Of a stretch of DNA of 64,000 nucleotides, positions 23,804 through 36,200 are shown piece after piece. The position numbers were made by a program, and so were the translations under genes. Every line of letters starts with the position of its first letter. The first letter of the stretch is position 1. The stretch is from Isoetes taiwanensis. Taxonomy: Eukaryota; Streptophyta; Lycopodiopsida; Isoetales; Isoetaceae. The notes under the pieces were generated by a model. The model saw only the letters and a program-made list of their open reading frames with translations, was not told the DNA's origin and did not search any database. The stretch is from positions 11,496,669 through 11,560,668 of the forward strand of contig JAJEKV010000013.1 in assembly GCA_021234155.1 (NCBI GenBank), in the 5' to 3' direction.

Positions 23804-23870
23804 GATCACACGACGCCGAAGCTAGCTGTCGCCTACTTAACTGCGTAGAGATAGTTTCCGTCGTGTGATC
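23804..23870 (+). repeat. Island hairpin I1 (67 nt)
   Basis: GATCACACGACGCCGAA ... CCGTCGTGTGATC. The first 12 bases pair perfectly and the rest of the arms imperfectly. Length equals that of the GTCTCACAC hairpins in elements A and C. Confidence 0.85.
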
Positions 23871-24149
23871 TCCTTTATCTTTTCATTTCTTTTCGTTGAC
23901 ACGTGTTTACAAATAAATTTATTGTGCAGGTTTATGTTTATCGGGCGTTGTGGATGTCATTGGGCGTGAAAAGTATTAGTAGTGTACTTGTCGCGGTATC
24001 ACATAGACATTGGAATTGTCCTTTTCAAGGTATGGATGCCGTGACCTTAATGGGTATAGGCATCCGGTTTTACGGGGACATGATTATAATGTAAAGGTCG
24101 AGGAAACCGAAGCTTGAGGCCGGTTGAATTGCCCCTTTAAGTGAAATTT

Positions 24150-24794
24150 GTAAGCCACAAACTAATGAGAACAATGTAATTGCAATGAAGAAATGCATGG
24201 TCGACGAGGTGCAAGCGGGAATGTCCGAAAACGGAGGATGAGGATGAGTTTCAAAATCTTCACACCGCTTTGAGGTATTTGCTAACATATTCCAGATGGC
24301 GCAGAAGTTCGAAAAGCTTCAAGACATATCGTGCTTTCTCCCCCGCCGATTTTGTGGATGGCTTATTTTTATTCCGACACAGGATGTTCGATTCCACTAA
24401 TCATCAGGTCAACTAACGAGGTCCGCGTAGTTAAGTCCTCCTTTAAGTTCAGATACTTTCTTCCAAAACAATATTTATACGTTAATTGTCAACTAGAACG
24501 AAGGGAAAGAAAAAGAGAGGTCGCACAACTTTTTGGGAGCCGTTTGAGGACCATAATGCAGACACTCCGATGCGGTGGATATTCGAGTATGGAGAGGGGA
24601 GGAAGTCATTTATACAGACCACCATGGAAAGTTTAATGGCCATTATCGAGCTAAGAGTGCTAATGGAGACAGAGGAGATTGTCGGCGACTTCCATTATTT
24701 CATTGATGGCATTAGGGTTGGTTACAGGCAAGAGGGAAATGTAAAGTTTAGTGAGTTCGATCAACAAGAAATTGTCTATCGCCTGGCGCTTTGA
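24150..24794 (+). pseudogene. Unknown coding-like region upstream of the island H3 gene
   Basis: Three consecutive frames carry protein-like sequence: near 24225-24300 EDEFQNLHTALRYLLTY, near 24297-24380 FEKLQDISCFLPRRFCGW, and from about 24486 a 102-codon frame containing EPFEDHN, MRWIFEYGEG, ELRVLMETEEIVGDFHYF and a stop after QQEIVYRLAL. One or two frameshifts join them. No domain recognised. It lies between hairpin I1 and the H3-like gene. Confidence 0.4.
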
Positions 24795-24995
24795 ATCTCG
24801 GTTTTTTATTTGTGTTTTTGTCCAGATGTTTTTTAGGGTTCCGTGATTTTGTCCGATATTTTTTAGGTTCCGTACAATTATTTAAAAATGTTACCATCAT
24901 ATTTTACTTTAACTTCTATTTTTTACTATTTATCTCTTGCCGGTTGTCTATTTTGTCGGTGTTCAGTAGTATAAAGCGCCATCATCCGAGAAGCC

Positions 24996-25905
24996 ATGGC
25001 AAGAACTAAGCAAACCGCAAGGATCCATCCAGTGGTGTAAGGCCGGTGATTACATTACTCCGCCTCCTTCATCTCGAATCTGAAGTCTCGATAGAGATTC
25101 TCCTCCTCCGACCATGCCTAACGAAGACCCGAAAAGAAACCGCATGATGCGCATGGGAGAAGCAAACCGAGTAAGTAGGGAGGTGCACCCGGCCGAGACC
25201 CTGAGGATGAAAATGTGGAGAGACCCGGGCGAAAGCGTAATATGACCGGATTAATTATTGGGCAGCCGCTTCTTCTTGCTCTTTATCGGGCCTCCTCCTT
25301 CCTCCCGCGGGAGGCTTCTGTGAACCTTCAAATCAAAAGGAGGAGGCCCAACGCCCAAAGGGGAAGGCTACTCGCAAATGAGGAGACGCCCGAAGATTTC
25401 GGCCGAGGAACACCGCAAATGCCGGGTGAGGAGGCGGCCGGAAGAGTCGGCCGAGCAACAGCTCCAAATGCCGGGTGGGTGAGGGTAGTGGCCAAGGTTT
25501 AAAAAAGACAAAGCCCTGGCATTAAAGAGCTTCATGCGAGATTAAGAAGTATCAAAAGAGCAATCGAGATGGTCATTCCGCTCCCATTTGCCGTGCTCGT
25601 GGAAAGAGATTCTCATGGAGAGTGTGGTGCTATACATCATACCGCCATGAATTCAAGCAAGCGCCTTTAAATGCTCTTCAAATGGCTTCGAAGCGGTTGG
25701 TGTCGGTCCCGTTCGAGGACTACGCAGCCTTTGCAGCAATACATGCCAAGCGGGTGGCTGTCATGCCTAAGGACATGCGCTGCTTACGATAAGGGATCCC
25801 GAAAGTACTATGGTCAAAATTTTATGGCTGAATACAACAAGAAGAACCCTCCAAAAAAAGGCCGGAAGTGCCTTTGTGTTTTTTCATATGTATAATATTC
25901 TTTAA
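24996..25905 (+). pseudogene. Stand-alone histone H3-like gene (broken)
   Basis: ATG at 24996 opens MARTKQTAR, identical to the first residues of canonical H3. The frame then breaks and a linker of about 170 residues follows, including two 45-50 nt repeats at about 25390-25480. The core resumes near 25515: PGIKELHARLRSIKRAIEMV and LPFAVLVERDS match H3 [20 protein letters not shown] and LPFQRLVREIA. After a frameshift, HEFKQAPLNALQMASKR, VPFEDYAAFAAIHAKRVAV and MPKDM match H3 helix 2 to helix 3. The H113-type His is kept; the C110 position is Ala; the Asp of MPKDI is kept. Unlike the copies in A, B and C it is not followed by gag-pol; element B has inserted just behind it. Confidence 0.82.
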
Positions 25906-25948
25906 TGTAATGGCTTTATAAGTTTAATCTCTTAGTCCATTTTTTTTC

Positions 25949-27645
25949 AGGGCCGGTCCGGGGGAATATACGCCATAAATACGATATTCCTGGATCGGCC
26001 ACCATACAAGTCTATCTTAATAGCCTTGTATACCATAGATTGTGGCACTAGGGGCATGGCTAAGTTATTCTCATAACTTAGCCAACCATAGGTTAAGCCA
26101 TTATCCACGTGGCCTTAACCTATTGGGGCACCGCCACACCGGGACTCACCCGATTGGTGCCACGTGGCCTTAACCTATTGGGGCAGCGCCACAGGGACTC
26201 ACCCCATTGGTAATGCGTGGCATCCTAGGTGGACCTAACTCATATAGGCATAAACCCTAACCCTAGACCTCTTTCCAGCCCTAGCACCCAGAGACTCACC
26301 TACTCGTTCGAAACCCCGTTTCAACATGGCTTATTGTGGCATAGATCGGCGCAAGAGCCCCAGCAGCAGGTAGACTTCGTTCTTGGGTAGGAGCGGCATC
26401 TCGTGAGCGGGGAGACCATGGAGGCACACGGATCTGGAGGGAGAGCTTCAGGAGCAGGTATGTAGGATAGTAGTTGTGATAGCTCATCTGGAAATTAGCA
26501 TTCCAGATATGCTAGTATTTTGTATCTAGAGTAGAGCCATCCTAGAACCCATATTCAACATCTTGAACCCTAATCAAGGAACCCTAACTATTAGTTAGAT
26601 TTGTGTGATTAGGTTAAGATGTTCTTCTTATGCTTATTCTCATGATGTGATGAGTATGGATGTTGGTTGATCTTGTTTGCTCCTCTTGTATTGGGAAGGG
26701 GGGTAGAGACCTAGAGCCATATGTAGTATGCTCCTAGAGTAGACCCCTTAGTTCCTATTAGTTGCTGCCTTTGTGCATAGGAGCCCACCGTGCTATTGAG
26801 GCTATGATATGACTCAAGACCATATAATCCGGGGCTAGAGGGAAAGTGGAGGGAGGATCCCCGCCGAAAGTGGGAGCCGGGGGATCCCATAGCGGCTAGG
26901 GCTTATGGCCTGTCACCGTGTGGGCGAGCATGGGTCCGACACCTCCCCGGGCAATGGTGTTGCCACGCCTCGAGAGCTGCAAGTGTTGGCTTGGCTCTCG
27001 TTTTGGGGGGGTGTTGGGTCAGGCAATCGCGGTGTCGCCATCGATTCTCTAGCCGCCTACCGGCACCTCTAGATCCAGGAAGGGGGAGATGCAACCCTTC
27101 CCGCCTCATCGGACCAGGGAGATGCAACCTGGAGTAGTCCCGATGGGTGATGCCATGGGATTGCGTATCCGGAAGGCTAGAGTCATGCCAGAGCCTGATT
27201 TAGCCCATCTGCAAAGTATGCACAGGAGGGGCGGATGGAGTGGTCAACCCTAGCCATTGTTCTATGCCACCCACGCCATTGCCATGACTCGCCTCGCTCT
27301 ATCTTGAGGCCTAGCCGGTCAGTCATCCTCCTTACGAGTCTGAGCCGGGGTAGGGGCTCTCATGTTTTATGGTTCGTGATTATCATCTTTGCATTGGTTT
27401 ATGTGTGATGCACTACCCTTCGAGGTAGTATTTGTATCTGTTGATGCTAGTTCTGACGTGTTATCGCTTCCGCTGTTATAGGAGCCCATAGGGGAAGGGC
27501 GCAGCAAGACACCTTTGTAGTTCCCTTCCCGCACTAAGAGTCACCTCGAGTCGCGGGTAGACGAAGGGCCCATGGCGTTCTTTGCCGGGATGGGGGATTT
27601 CCGCCGAAAGTGGCGGGGCCGTGACGTTTAGCAGGGAGCGTCACA
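25949..27645 (+). repeat. 5' LTR of element B
   Basis: Matches the 3' LTR over its full length, with long identical stretches (e.g. around 26000-26100 and 37590-37690). The very first bases (AGGGCCGGTCC against TGTGGCAGTCC) are altered. Ends ...GCGTCACA. Confidence 0.92.
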
Positions 27646-27646
27646 A

Positions 27647-27658
27647 TGGTATCAGAGC
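27647..27658 (+). other. tRNA primer-binding site of element B
   Basis: TGGTATCAGAGC, one base after the LTR end; complementary to the 3' end of initiator-Met tRNA. Confidence 0.92.
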
Positions 27659-27885
27659 GATGTTCTTGGTTGACCAAGAACTAGCACTGACCATAACCAT
27701 GAAGTAGTCTAACAGGCCTATAGGGGTGTGAAATAAACATTTCCACCATTGAACCGCGAAAATGGGGGAAAAATTTTTTCTCCTAGGTAGTGGGTCAGGA
27801 ATTAGGCTAAGTGTTAGACGAAGATTTGAGTGAGTCAAACGAACCTTCTAGTAAATTTGGAGTGAAAATTATGCATCTGCATCAA

Positions 27886-27940
27886 ATTTCACCTAAAATG
27901 GGTCGAAGAATCATGCCAATCGGAGACCCAGGTGAAAAAT
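27886..27940 (+). repeat. Hairpin B0 upstream of ORF1
   Basis: ATTTCACCT ... AGGTGAAAAAT with an inner GGGTC/GACCC pair; about 55 nt. Same position as hairpins C1/C2 but different sequence. Confidence 0.6.
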
Positions 27941-28277
27941 GGCGCAAATTCATAAATTGCACTTCGAACCATTAGGAAAATTCGAAAATTTAAAGATAAT
28001 ATCAATTAATATAGGTTAATATATACATTAATAGTTAAATAATTATTAAATATCTTGTAATTAATAAGGGGGGCTAATAAATAGGGGTAATTATGGTAGG
28101 AGAATATTCCCAGGGACCCTCCTTTTTAAATATCTGACACCTCATTTTCTCTCTCCAACCCTTCACCTCCAACTCTCTCTTGCCAACCTTTCGTCACCCA
28201 TTTTCCTGATCCATAAGATATGGCTCGCGACCAAACAAACCCTCTGAGGAAGTTCTGAACCAAGACCTACCCTCTCC

Positions 28278-29327
28278 ATGGCCCGAGGCAAAGAAGACAT
28301 GTGAAGAAGATCCCGGAGCACCTCCCAGGCCAAGAAAGGGAAGAGGAGCTTCCCCAAATAGCCGGCCGAAGCAAAGAATAAGCCTCCTTCCATGGCCAGG
28401 AGAGTCCCAAAGAAGCAGTTCTCCCGGCAAGGTACCTGTGAGGACGGGCGAAGTCTCGGCCATTTCGGGGGCCCCTGCAGACACCGAGGTGGAACAAGAG
28501 GTGGAAGAGCGAGCAGAAGCGAGGTGGAGGAAATGAGGGGCCTTGGGAGGCCCAAAAGAAGGGAAAGGAAAAGTGGCCAGAAAGTGGCTGGAGGAGAGGG
28601 GCAGCTAGGAAGAAAAGGGAGAGAGAGAGGGAGCTGAGGGAGCAAGAGCGACGGACGAAGAAGAGGAACGATGGCCCTCGCCGGACCATCGTTATTGACG
28701 AGCCTCAGCGAGAGGAAGAGGAGCAGGAGGGCGGGGATGACGAGGAGGAGGAGGGGCAGCAGGACCCCGACGCTAGGCCACCCTACCCCAAGTGGCCGGA
28801 ACCACCTAAGGTGGTGAAGAAGAAGTAAGGGGCGGGCATTCAAGGCCTCAGCCGGGACGGGGAAGTTCAAGCGGAAGATGGTGGCATACAAGAGAGTACC
28901 TTCGTCGTTGGGGACGAGGTACAATGAGTGGTATTACCCGCCAGAGGTCTGCAGTAGCGTCGTGGTGGGCGGCAGGCCGAAGAAGAACCAGCCCAAGCCA
29001 CCCCCACCGAGACCGGAAAAACCCAAGAGGGTTCACCACGGGCCGAATAGCACATACGCCCGGGTGTTTAGGGAGATTCGGCACTTCCAGATGTGCACGA
29101 ATCTCGATAAGAAGCCCTTCGGCGTCTCCTTAGAGAGGTCTTGCAGCAGTTAGGACCGTTATAGGGTTACCCCTCTAATGACCCGGGCCTGCAAGAGGCC
29201 AGCCAAGCAGAGCTGGTCCAGCTCTTCGAGGAGGAAACCTCTGGAGCTATCCATGCTAAGCGGGTAACCCTTATGCTTAGAAGGATATTCACTTTAGCAC
29301 GGAGAATCAAGAGGGGGAGAGGCCCTA
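28278..29327 (+). pseudogene. ORF1 of element B: histone H3-like protein (broken)
   Basis: Begins MARGKEDM (28278), then a stop, then basic and acidic linker with RRTIVIDEP and ARPPYPKWPEPPK, which match RRVIQVKRVMDLVINEP and PPYPTWDRVKAP of the copy in C. The core starts near 28876: the helix-N equivalent is VFREIRHFQMCTNL, then KKPFGVS and, after a frameshift, LREVLQQLG (H3 KLPFQRLVREIAQD). [29 protein letters not shown] and LARRIKRGRG follow H3 helices 2-3 closely. His of HAKRVT is kept; the C110 position is Gly; the Asp after MPK is lost. Several frameshifts. Confidence 0.85.
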
Positions 29328-29569
29328 GGCCTCAAATTTTTGTAAATTTTGTAGAAGAATTAAAAATTTTCATGTAACTATGTTTCTTATTAATATAAAA
29401 GTTATTTTCCTCTATAATAGAAAAAAAAAAATGTTGTATGCTTGAAATGTAGGAAATAGAACCCAATCGTAGTAGAATTCTTCATAGCATGCCTAGAAAC
29501 ACCCTAGAAATCATGGCTACAACAAAAATTTTGGCAAAAAATCATCTAAAATGCTAAAAATTGGGCGGT

Positions 29570-29632
29570 CGGGTGAGACCGCGCCAATGGCCTCTGCGTC
29601 CGCGACGCGGGCGCGTTTCGCGCGGATTCACC
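29570..29632 (+). repeat. Hairpin B3 between ORF1 and ORF2
   Basis: CGGGTGAGACCGCGCC ... GGCGCG...GATTCACCCG. The outer arm has changed from the GTCTCACAC of A/C to CGGGTGA, but the partner arm has changed too, so pairing is kept. Confidence 0.75.
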
Positions 29633-29772
29633 CGCCTACCCCCAAAATCATGCTTTTAGATGTCAGTTTTGCTCAAAATAAGTTGCTAGTTAGGTTAGAA
29701 TTGGCCCAATTAGCCATATTAGCATCTTTTAAATTCCCTAAATGACCAAAAATTGGCCCAAAAACAGGCCAG

Positions 29773-29838
29773 CGGGTGAGACAGCGCCAAGCAGCGTCTG
29801 CGTCACGGCTTGACGGAGGCCATCATGTGATTCACCCG
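29773..29838 (+). repeat. Hairpin B4 upstream of ORF2
   Basis: CGGGTGAGACAGCGCC ... GTGATTCACCCG, 66 nt. Second copy of the B-type arm. Confidence 0.75.
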
Positions 29839-30019
29839 GTCGAAACCATCTTTGAGCCAAATTAGCCAAATTTGATCCAACAAATTGCCATGTAGTGTTT
29901 CTTGCTTTGTTTTGCTTAAGTTTGCACTTCATGGTAGTTCATTTGGACACCCAGAGCCATAGAACCAAGGTCGTCTTAGGTAAGCACCTTTTTGCCACGA
30001 ACCGAGGTCACCCATAGTC

Positions 30020-30029
30020 TATAAAAATA
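30020..30029 (+). promoter_or_regulatory. TATA box upstream of ORF2 in element B
   Basis: TATAAAAATAGG, 113 bp before the ATG at 30133. Comparable to 122-123 bp in A and C. Confidence 0.55.
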
Positions 30030-30132
30030 GGTCTCATTTGCCATTTTTTCATTCTCTGGTGCTCCCGGCCCTTAGGCGATTTTCTGATCCTCAGCGATCT
30101 TTGCAAGCCATTTTCTACACCCTTTCTGCTCA

Positions 30133-31653
30133 ATGGCCCGGCAACTTTGAGAGATGGTACAATCTTTGCCGACCATATCCATCAATAGATCAAGCCTTCT
30201 CGTGTTTGATCACTTGTTTGATCTTCCATAACTTTGACTAGAACACCCTACTACGGACATTATGTTGCCAATATGACCGCCGAGGTCCTGCCTTGGGAAG
30301 TTAGGCGCCTCCTAGGGGGAGGTGGGTTTCTCTTGAGACACTTACCCAAGCCTTAGGTCGGGAGTTGGCGGGATCAAAGGCAAGAAGCGGCTATGGGATA
30401 GGACTAGGACCATGCGGGATTACATGACCTGCCGGACATAATAGGCATAGGTACCTTTTCGGCTCGGCCCCCCTTGCCCTCTTCATGCACTATAAGTCAA
30501 TCAACAAAGTAGGGGAACCCTCTGCATTCAGACCCTTAGACTTAGCGCCACTTGATGCGTAGAGCCGGGATCAAATCCACGAATATAGAGTCCTCGCCTC
30601 ACGAATACTATGGCACGGCGTCGGGGGCACCATCTCTGAGATCCATGAAGACTTACTGGCGACTAGGGGAGCGAGAACCCGCAATGGGAGAGCGGGGGAG
30701 GCAACAAGAATGCGGAGGTATCGTCGAGGCATGACGGCGGCGTGAGAACGACTACCGACCCACCGGTCGGCATCACAAACTCATCGCAGGAGATAGTCAT
30801 CGACGGGGAGGAGTACATTTTGCAAATGACATCCTCAACTTGTCCCTCTTGTCGGAACAGGGGGTCTTGAATCGATAAAGCTCTTGGGCATGATAGCACA
30901 CGGGAAGAGCCAGACCTCATCGACTACTCATACCGGGAGATCCCAAGGAGGTGGCGGAGACACTCCCGCCGGGAGACAATGTCGGATATAGCAGCCCTAT
31001 CACGCGATAAAGGGAGATCTATCGGCCAGCGAGAACCTATCATCTCGGAGGAGGAGTTCCAGCAGATCTGAGCACACTCTACAAAACAGGAAGGGCCCAA
31101 GCTCAAGCCGACGAGTTCGAGCGGGGAGCATGAGGGGAAGGGTCCAGCCCGGCATCAACTTGGACAATGCAACCCGGCATGTGGAGGGATCATGAAGACG
31201 ATGGCGTGGATGCCTACGGTGAAGCGGCTTCAAAGGAAGGGCAATCGATTGGAGGCGTAGGGAAGGGCACCGCGACGCCGCTACTATCTTCCGGCCCTCG
31301 GCCAAGGGCAAATGATAGTCTTCCACAAGGAGTTCAGCCCAAGGGGGAAGAACGTGGCACTTCTCATAGCACTTTCGGGCTCAAAGACTTTCGAAGATAT
31401 CGCCCATGCCTGGAATCCACATCATTCTTTTTCAACAGGCGGTCAGCTCCATTGCCTCGACTGCGAGAGGGCATCTTAGGGGGATGCAACACTTTCGATG
31501 GTAGCAGCAACAACACCAGAACTCCGGAGCAGGAGATGGCCGAAACACTTGAAGGAAGATCGACGAGGAACATCTTAGCAACCTCGGCAAAAGGCCTCAG
31601 GATTCGGGGATGTCAAGAACTTCTTCAGGGCTTTCAGGGAGGCCATTGAATAG
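30133..31653 (+). pseudogene. ORF2 of element B: conserved unknown protein (broken)
   Basis: Starts at an ATG whose surroundings align with the ORF2 start of C (MA...F(E/K)RWY). Recognisable shared blocks: VIDGEEYILQM near 30790 (C: APIIIGGEEYTLL), IVFHKEFSPRGKNVALLIALS near 31315-31370 (C: AVIHRKFSPRGEEGVFMLIALS), and the C-terminal DVKNFFRAFREAIE with stop at 31651-31653 (C: QVKKFLEDN). Many frameshifts. No known domain. Confidence 0.72.
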
Positions 31654-32340
31654 TTGTAAAAATTTTCTTAAGTTTTGTGCTAAATGTTTCTTGTACCCAT
31701 TGTGATAAGATATATCTACCTTATCATGTAATCCTTATGTATTAATGACTATTAACTGTTTTGTCAATGTAAGGCTTTGTATGATTTCTTATAACTAAAG
31801 ATAATTCAATTGCAAGTAAAATTGATCAACATCTAACCCAAATAAAATGTATTGATGATCAATCCTTGCGGCAAAGGAACTCAAGTGCACGGGATCTCAA
31901 GATCAGCACCGACCACGCAAGTGGGTACCAAGGAACTTGTTTGGCGAGAGAACGGGAAGACTTTGGAGCAGGATATGTCACGAGGCCCGGTCAGCGCAAG
32001 GTTGGTGCGGATGAGGAACAGATGCAATACCTCATCAAGCAGGCGACACCTCTCATGAATGCACGGGGAAGATGGTCCTCCACCTCCACCTTGTTTTTAG
32101 GGTGGTGATGAAGTCCCTCGGCGGGGAAGGGGAGGGCAACCGAGGGAGCGTCGGGGGGGATAGGAGAAGGAAGAGGAGAACCGGGGAGTCCATCATCATC
32201 TAGCTCCGGCTCATCAGATAGCTCTTCCAGTGAGGACAGCTCTGGCTCCGGCTGGTCGATCCGGGCACACCTAAAGCAAGGAAAAGAGCAAGAAAGCGGA
32301 TGACTATCGAGAAAAAGGTGGATAGTGCTATGAGCAATGT
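31654..32340. other. Spacer and start of gag in element B
   Basis: AT-rich spacer followed by a region rich in Ser/Glu codons that probably belongs to the gag N-terminus, too disrupted to delimit. Confidence 0.45.
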
Positions 32341-33160
32341 ATGGAAGACAAGAAAGGCGGGGTTTTCGAGGGGAAAGACAGTCAGGCATGGAGGCTGAAG
32401 CATGGCTTGATGAAATGGAAGAATTTGGCAACTCATACGATTATGAAAGACAAGGACATAGGGAAAGTTGCTACAACTAACCTCATTGGACCCGCAAGGA
32501 TCGGTGGAAGGGATATGCTAAGTCTAACAAATTTGAAGAGGAACAATTGCAGGTTTAAAACCTTGACAAAGGCTTTCCATAAGCACTATGTGCCAAAGGT
32601 CTCATACTAGTAGACAGATTCGGCAGTTTTGAGGTTGAATCAGGGGTAGCTTATCGGTGGCTAAGTATACCTGAAGAATTTATGAGGCTCGGCCGCATGT
32701 TCCTGGAGTCTCCGAGAGAGGCAAGCCATGGATACTTACATTGAGGGGTTGAACAGCAATATCAAGAGGCTTGTTAGAGCAATCAACCCAAGGTCGGTTC
32801 ACGAGGCCGAAGATAAAGCTATAAGTTTAGAAGAGGCACCAGCAACTCAGCCAGAGAAGCGATCAACAGGGGTAAGAGTTGAGGCAGCATCGGGGACAAT
32901 ATCGGGGGTAAAGCAATCAGCAGCTACACCATCAAAGGGAGTCGGCGGCAAAGGTAAGGGTCGAACAAAGCTTTTGGGGACCGTAAGTCACAGAATGCAT
33001 CGGAGGCGGCGCTCTTAAAAAAGCGTCTCCTAGGCGGTTTACCCGAAGGAAAAGAGAGCAGGAATGCATTGAGAAAAAGTTATGCTTCAGGTGCTTCCGG
33101 CCCGGACGAACACATGATTGTCCATTCGTCATGCGATCGGCCTTGGCGAGAACTCTTGGA
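32341..33160 (+). pseudogene. gag of element B (broken)
   Basis: Retrotrans_gag-like core: WLDEMEEF-type residues near 32400, GKVATTNLIGPARI, CRFKTLTKAFHKHYVP; then MDTYIEGLNSNIKRLVRAINP near 32728. Nucleocapsid zinc knuckle near 33085-33125: CFRCF...RTHDC. At least four frameshifts. The protein would form the capsid and package RNA. Confidence 0.8.
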
Positions 33161-33299
33161 TTGGGACTCCCCATGACGAAAGCGGGGCGAGGGCGGCGAC
33201 CAGCGGGAGGCCCGGGACTTCATAGATGGTGAGTGTCACATATGTGCAAACATTGAGGCGAGGTGATATAGAGAATCGGTCAATCATCATCATAGCGGG

Positions 33300-36200
33300 G
33301 ATGGGATCATAGATAGTAATCCTTATGTAGTCCTCATAGATACAGGTAGCTCTCATAATTTTGCATCTCTAGATTGGCTGCTCTAATGAAGAACAAGGTA
33401 TTGAAGTCTAAGCCAAGGCCAGTAGCTATGGCAAAATGGCCATTCGGCACACTAAGGGGAGGAGGATCACCTTTGACATAGACCTTAGTGGGGCTAAGTG
33501 GCCGATGGGGGCGAAGTCATGGACATCGGAAGATATGATCGATAGTGGGGATGGAATTTTTGAAGCCGCCAAAGCCATGATTGATTGCGACGGAATGAAG
33601 TCACCATGGCGGCACCGGATGGCACAAGTTGATAGTGAAAGGTAAGAAGCTAGATTCTCCTATGCGGTGTATTTCTTTGAAGCGGCTAAGGAAGAATATA
33701 GAAAGGAGTAAGGTGGATTACATCTTGAGGATGGAATCGGTTGAGCGAACAAGCAAGATGGAAGTGGCCCAAAGGGAAATCGGTTGCCCGAGCAGATAGC
33801 AAGGCTTATTTCAGAGTTCAAGGATGTATTTCGGGATGAAATCCGCCAATCCTTATAGGGGTGTGGAATGTGAGATCACATTGGCTGGGATGAAAGCCTA
33901 CGATGAAGCGCCATATAGAATGAGCACCCGGGAATTGATTGAGCTCAAGAAGCGGCTTCAGGAATTGCTCGAGCTTGGATTTATAAGAGCAAGTGTGTCT
34001 CCTTTGAGACACCTATACTCTTTGTGAAGAAGAAAGATGGGAGCTTAAGAATGTGCATAGACTATCGCCCGGCTTAATAAGCGGACGATAAAGAACAAGT
34101 ATGCATTGCCAAGGGGATGATCTAATGGACCCGATTACAAGGAGCAAAGGTATTCTCTAAAAAATTGATTTGAGGTCAGGATACCATCGGATAAGAATAA
34201 AAGAAGAGGATATCCATAAGGCCGCTTTTCGAGAGCAGCGGTATGGTCATTTTGAGTTTCTGATAATGCCCTTTGGACTATCGAATGCTCCGGCAGCGTT
34301 TATCGCCTCATGAGCGACATCTTGAGGAGACTTCTTGGATGAGTTTTTTATTGTCTTCTTCGACGACATCTAATCTCACAACAAGTCCCTTGAGGAGCAT
34401 TGTCGGCATCTCGGGAAAGTGTTGGAGAAGTTGAGGCGTCATGGTTGTATGGGAAGCTCTCTAAGTGCCACTTTGCAAAAAAAAAGTGGAGTATTTGGGG
34501 CATGTAGTAACATCAGGGAATCTCCGCGAGATCCATCTAAGATTGAGGCAATAGTTGATTGGCCAGCTCAAGGAATGGCAGAAGTAAGAAGCTTTCGGGT
34601 TGGCCGGGATATTCTGAGAAAGTTAAGTGAAGGACTTTGCTAAGTGAGGCGTCCCTCCTAGGACCTCACGCAAAAGGCCAAGAAGATTAAAGATTGGGCT
34701 AGCCATTGGTTAGAAAGTCCAAGCTTCTTTTGAGAAGCTTAAAAGAGGCCTTAACAACAGCACGGTGCTTGTTCTCCGGATCCGTAGTAAAGATAAGTTG
34801 GTAGCAAATGGATGCAAGCAAGATAGCAACAGTGATCTTGATGCAAGAAGGAAGGGTAGTCGCCTACATTTCGAAGAAGATGAATGAGCGAGAAAGCAAC
34901 GCTACCCAACCCATGATCAGGAGCTGCTAGCCATTGTCAGGGCATTGAGGATATGGAGGCATTATCTGCTGGGAAGGAAGTTTCAGTTGGATACTGATCA
35001 CCAGAGCCTTCGGTATCTTTTCACCCAGCCACTCCTCAACTTAAGGCAAAGGAGGTGGATGGAATTCCTTGAGGAGTATGATTTTGATATTATATATAAG
35101 CCTGGTAAGCTTAATGTTGTAGCAGATGCCCTCTCCAGGAGACCATTTCAGACAAGGACGCATTGTATCGCGATTTCCCACTCTTTCGGTGAGTTTGGCA
35201 AGAAGATTGAGGAGTCCTTGCCAGCGGATGTGGACTTCAAGGAGGTATGGGAAAGTCTTTCCAAAGGAAGCCGGAGCGGATAGGAATGGGAAGCCTTCAA
35301 GCATTATAAAGAAGGAAGGCAACTTTGTTGTATCACAAGCATAAGTTGTGTGTGCCCGAATCATCAGGGGTAAGGAAGCTAATTCTTCATGACACACATA
35401 ACAGCCCAATAGCAGGGCATGCTGGCTTCATGAAGACCTATTTCAAGATTCGAAGTAGCTACTTCTGGCCAGGAATGAAGAGGCGATAGCTGCATATATT
35501 GGGATTGCGGTTATGTGAGACCAAAGCGGAGCAAGCAGTTCAGTGCTCTTGAGCCATTGAGGGTGCCAAATGCAAAGTGGGAGGTCATAAGCATGGATTC
35601 CATCACAGGTCTCCTAGAACTCTTCGGGAGGCAAGGATGCATTGATGGTTGTCGTAGATAAGTTATCTAAGATGGCACATTTTGTGCCTTGCAAGACTTG
35701 ACACGCATTAGATAATCGCCAAGTTATTTGTAAGGGAGATTTTGGGACTCCATGGCATGCCTCGGGAGATAATATCGATAGGGATTCCAAGTTTATGAGT
35801 GCCTTACGGGCGGGACCTCTTCGGCACCATTGGGCCAAGCTCTCCATGAGCCGCGGCATATCATCCCCAAGCGGATGGCGGGCCGGAGAGGGGCGAATCG
35901 GATCATTGAAGACATGCTTCAAGCTATGTGTGGAACAAGCGGTCCAAGTGGGATGAGTACATCCACTTGGTGGAATTACAATAGCGATTATGGCGAGTCA
36001 TCTCGGATGTCTCCTTTCATGGTAAATTACGGTACCGGTGCTTAACCCAGGATACGGCACAATCACTGTGTCCAAGGTAGAAGTATCAGCCGAGATGTAG
36101 GGGATATCGCAGCGATTAGTGGAAGAAGTAAAGGGGTTATTTATTGGCGGCAAGAAGTCGGAGAAGAGTGTAGCCCAGACAAGCACGGGACCGTAAGAGA

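Noticed and set aside
28163-28924. A 253-codon open frame on the minus strand, leucine/proline-rich
   Set aside because: It lies opposite the repetitive Glu/Arg-rich linker of the H3-like ORF1 of element B; the open frame follows from the GAG/GAA-rich codons on the other strand.
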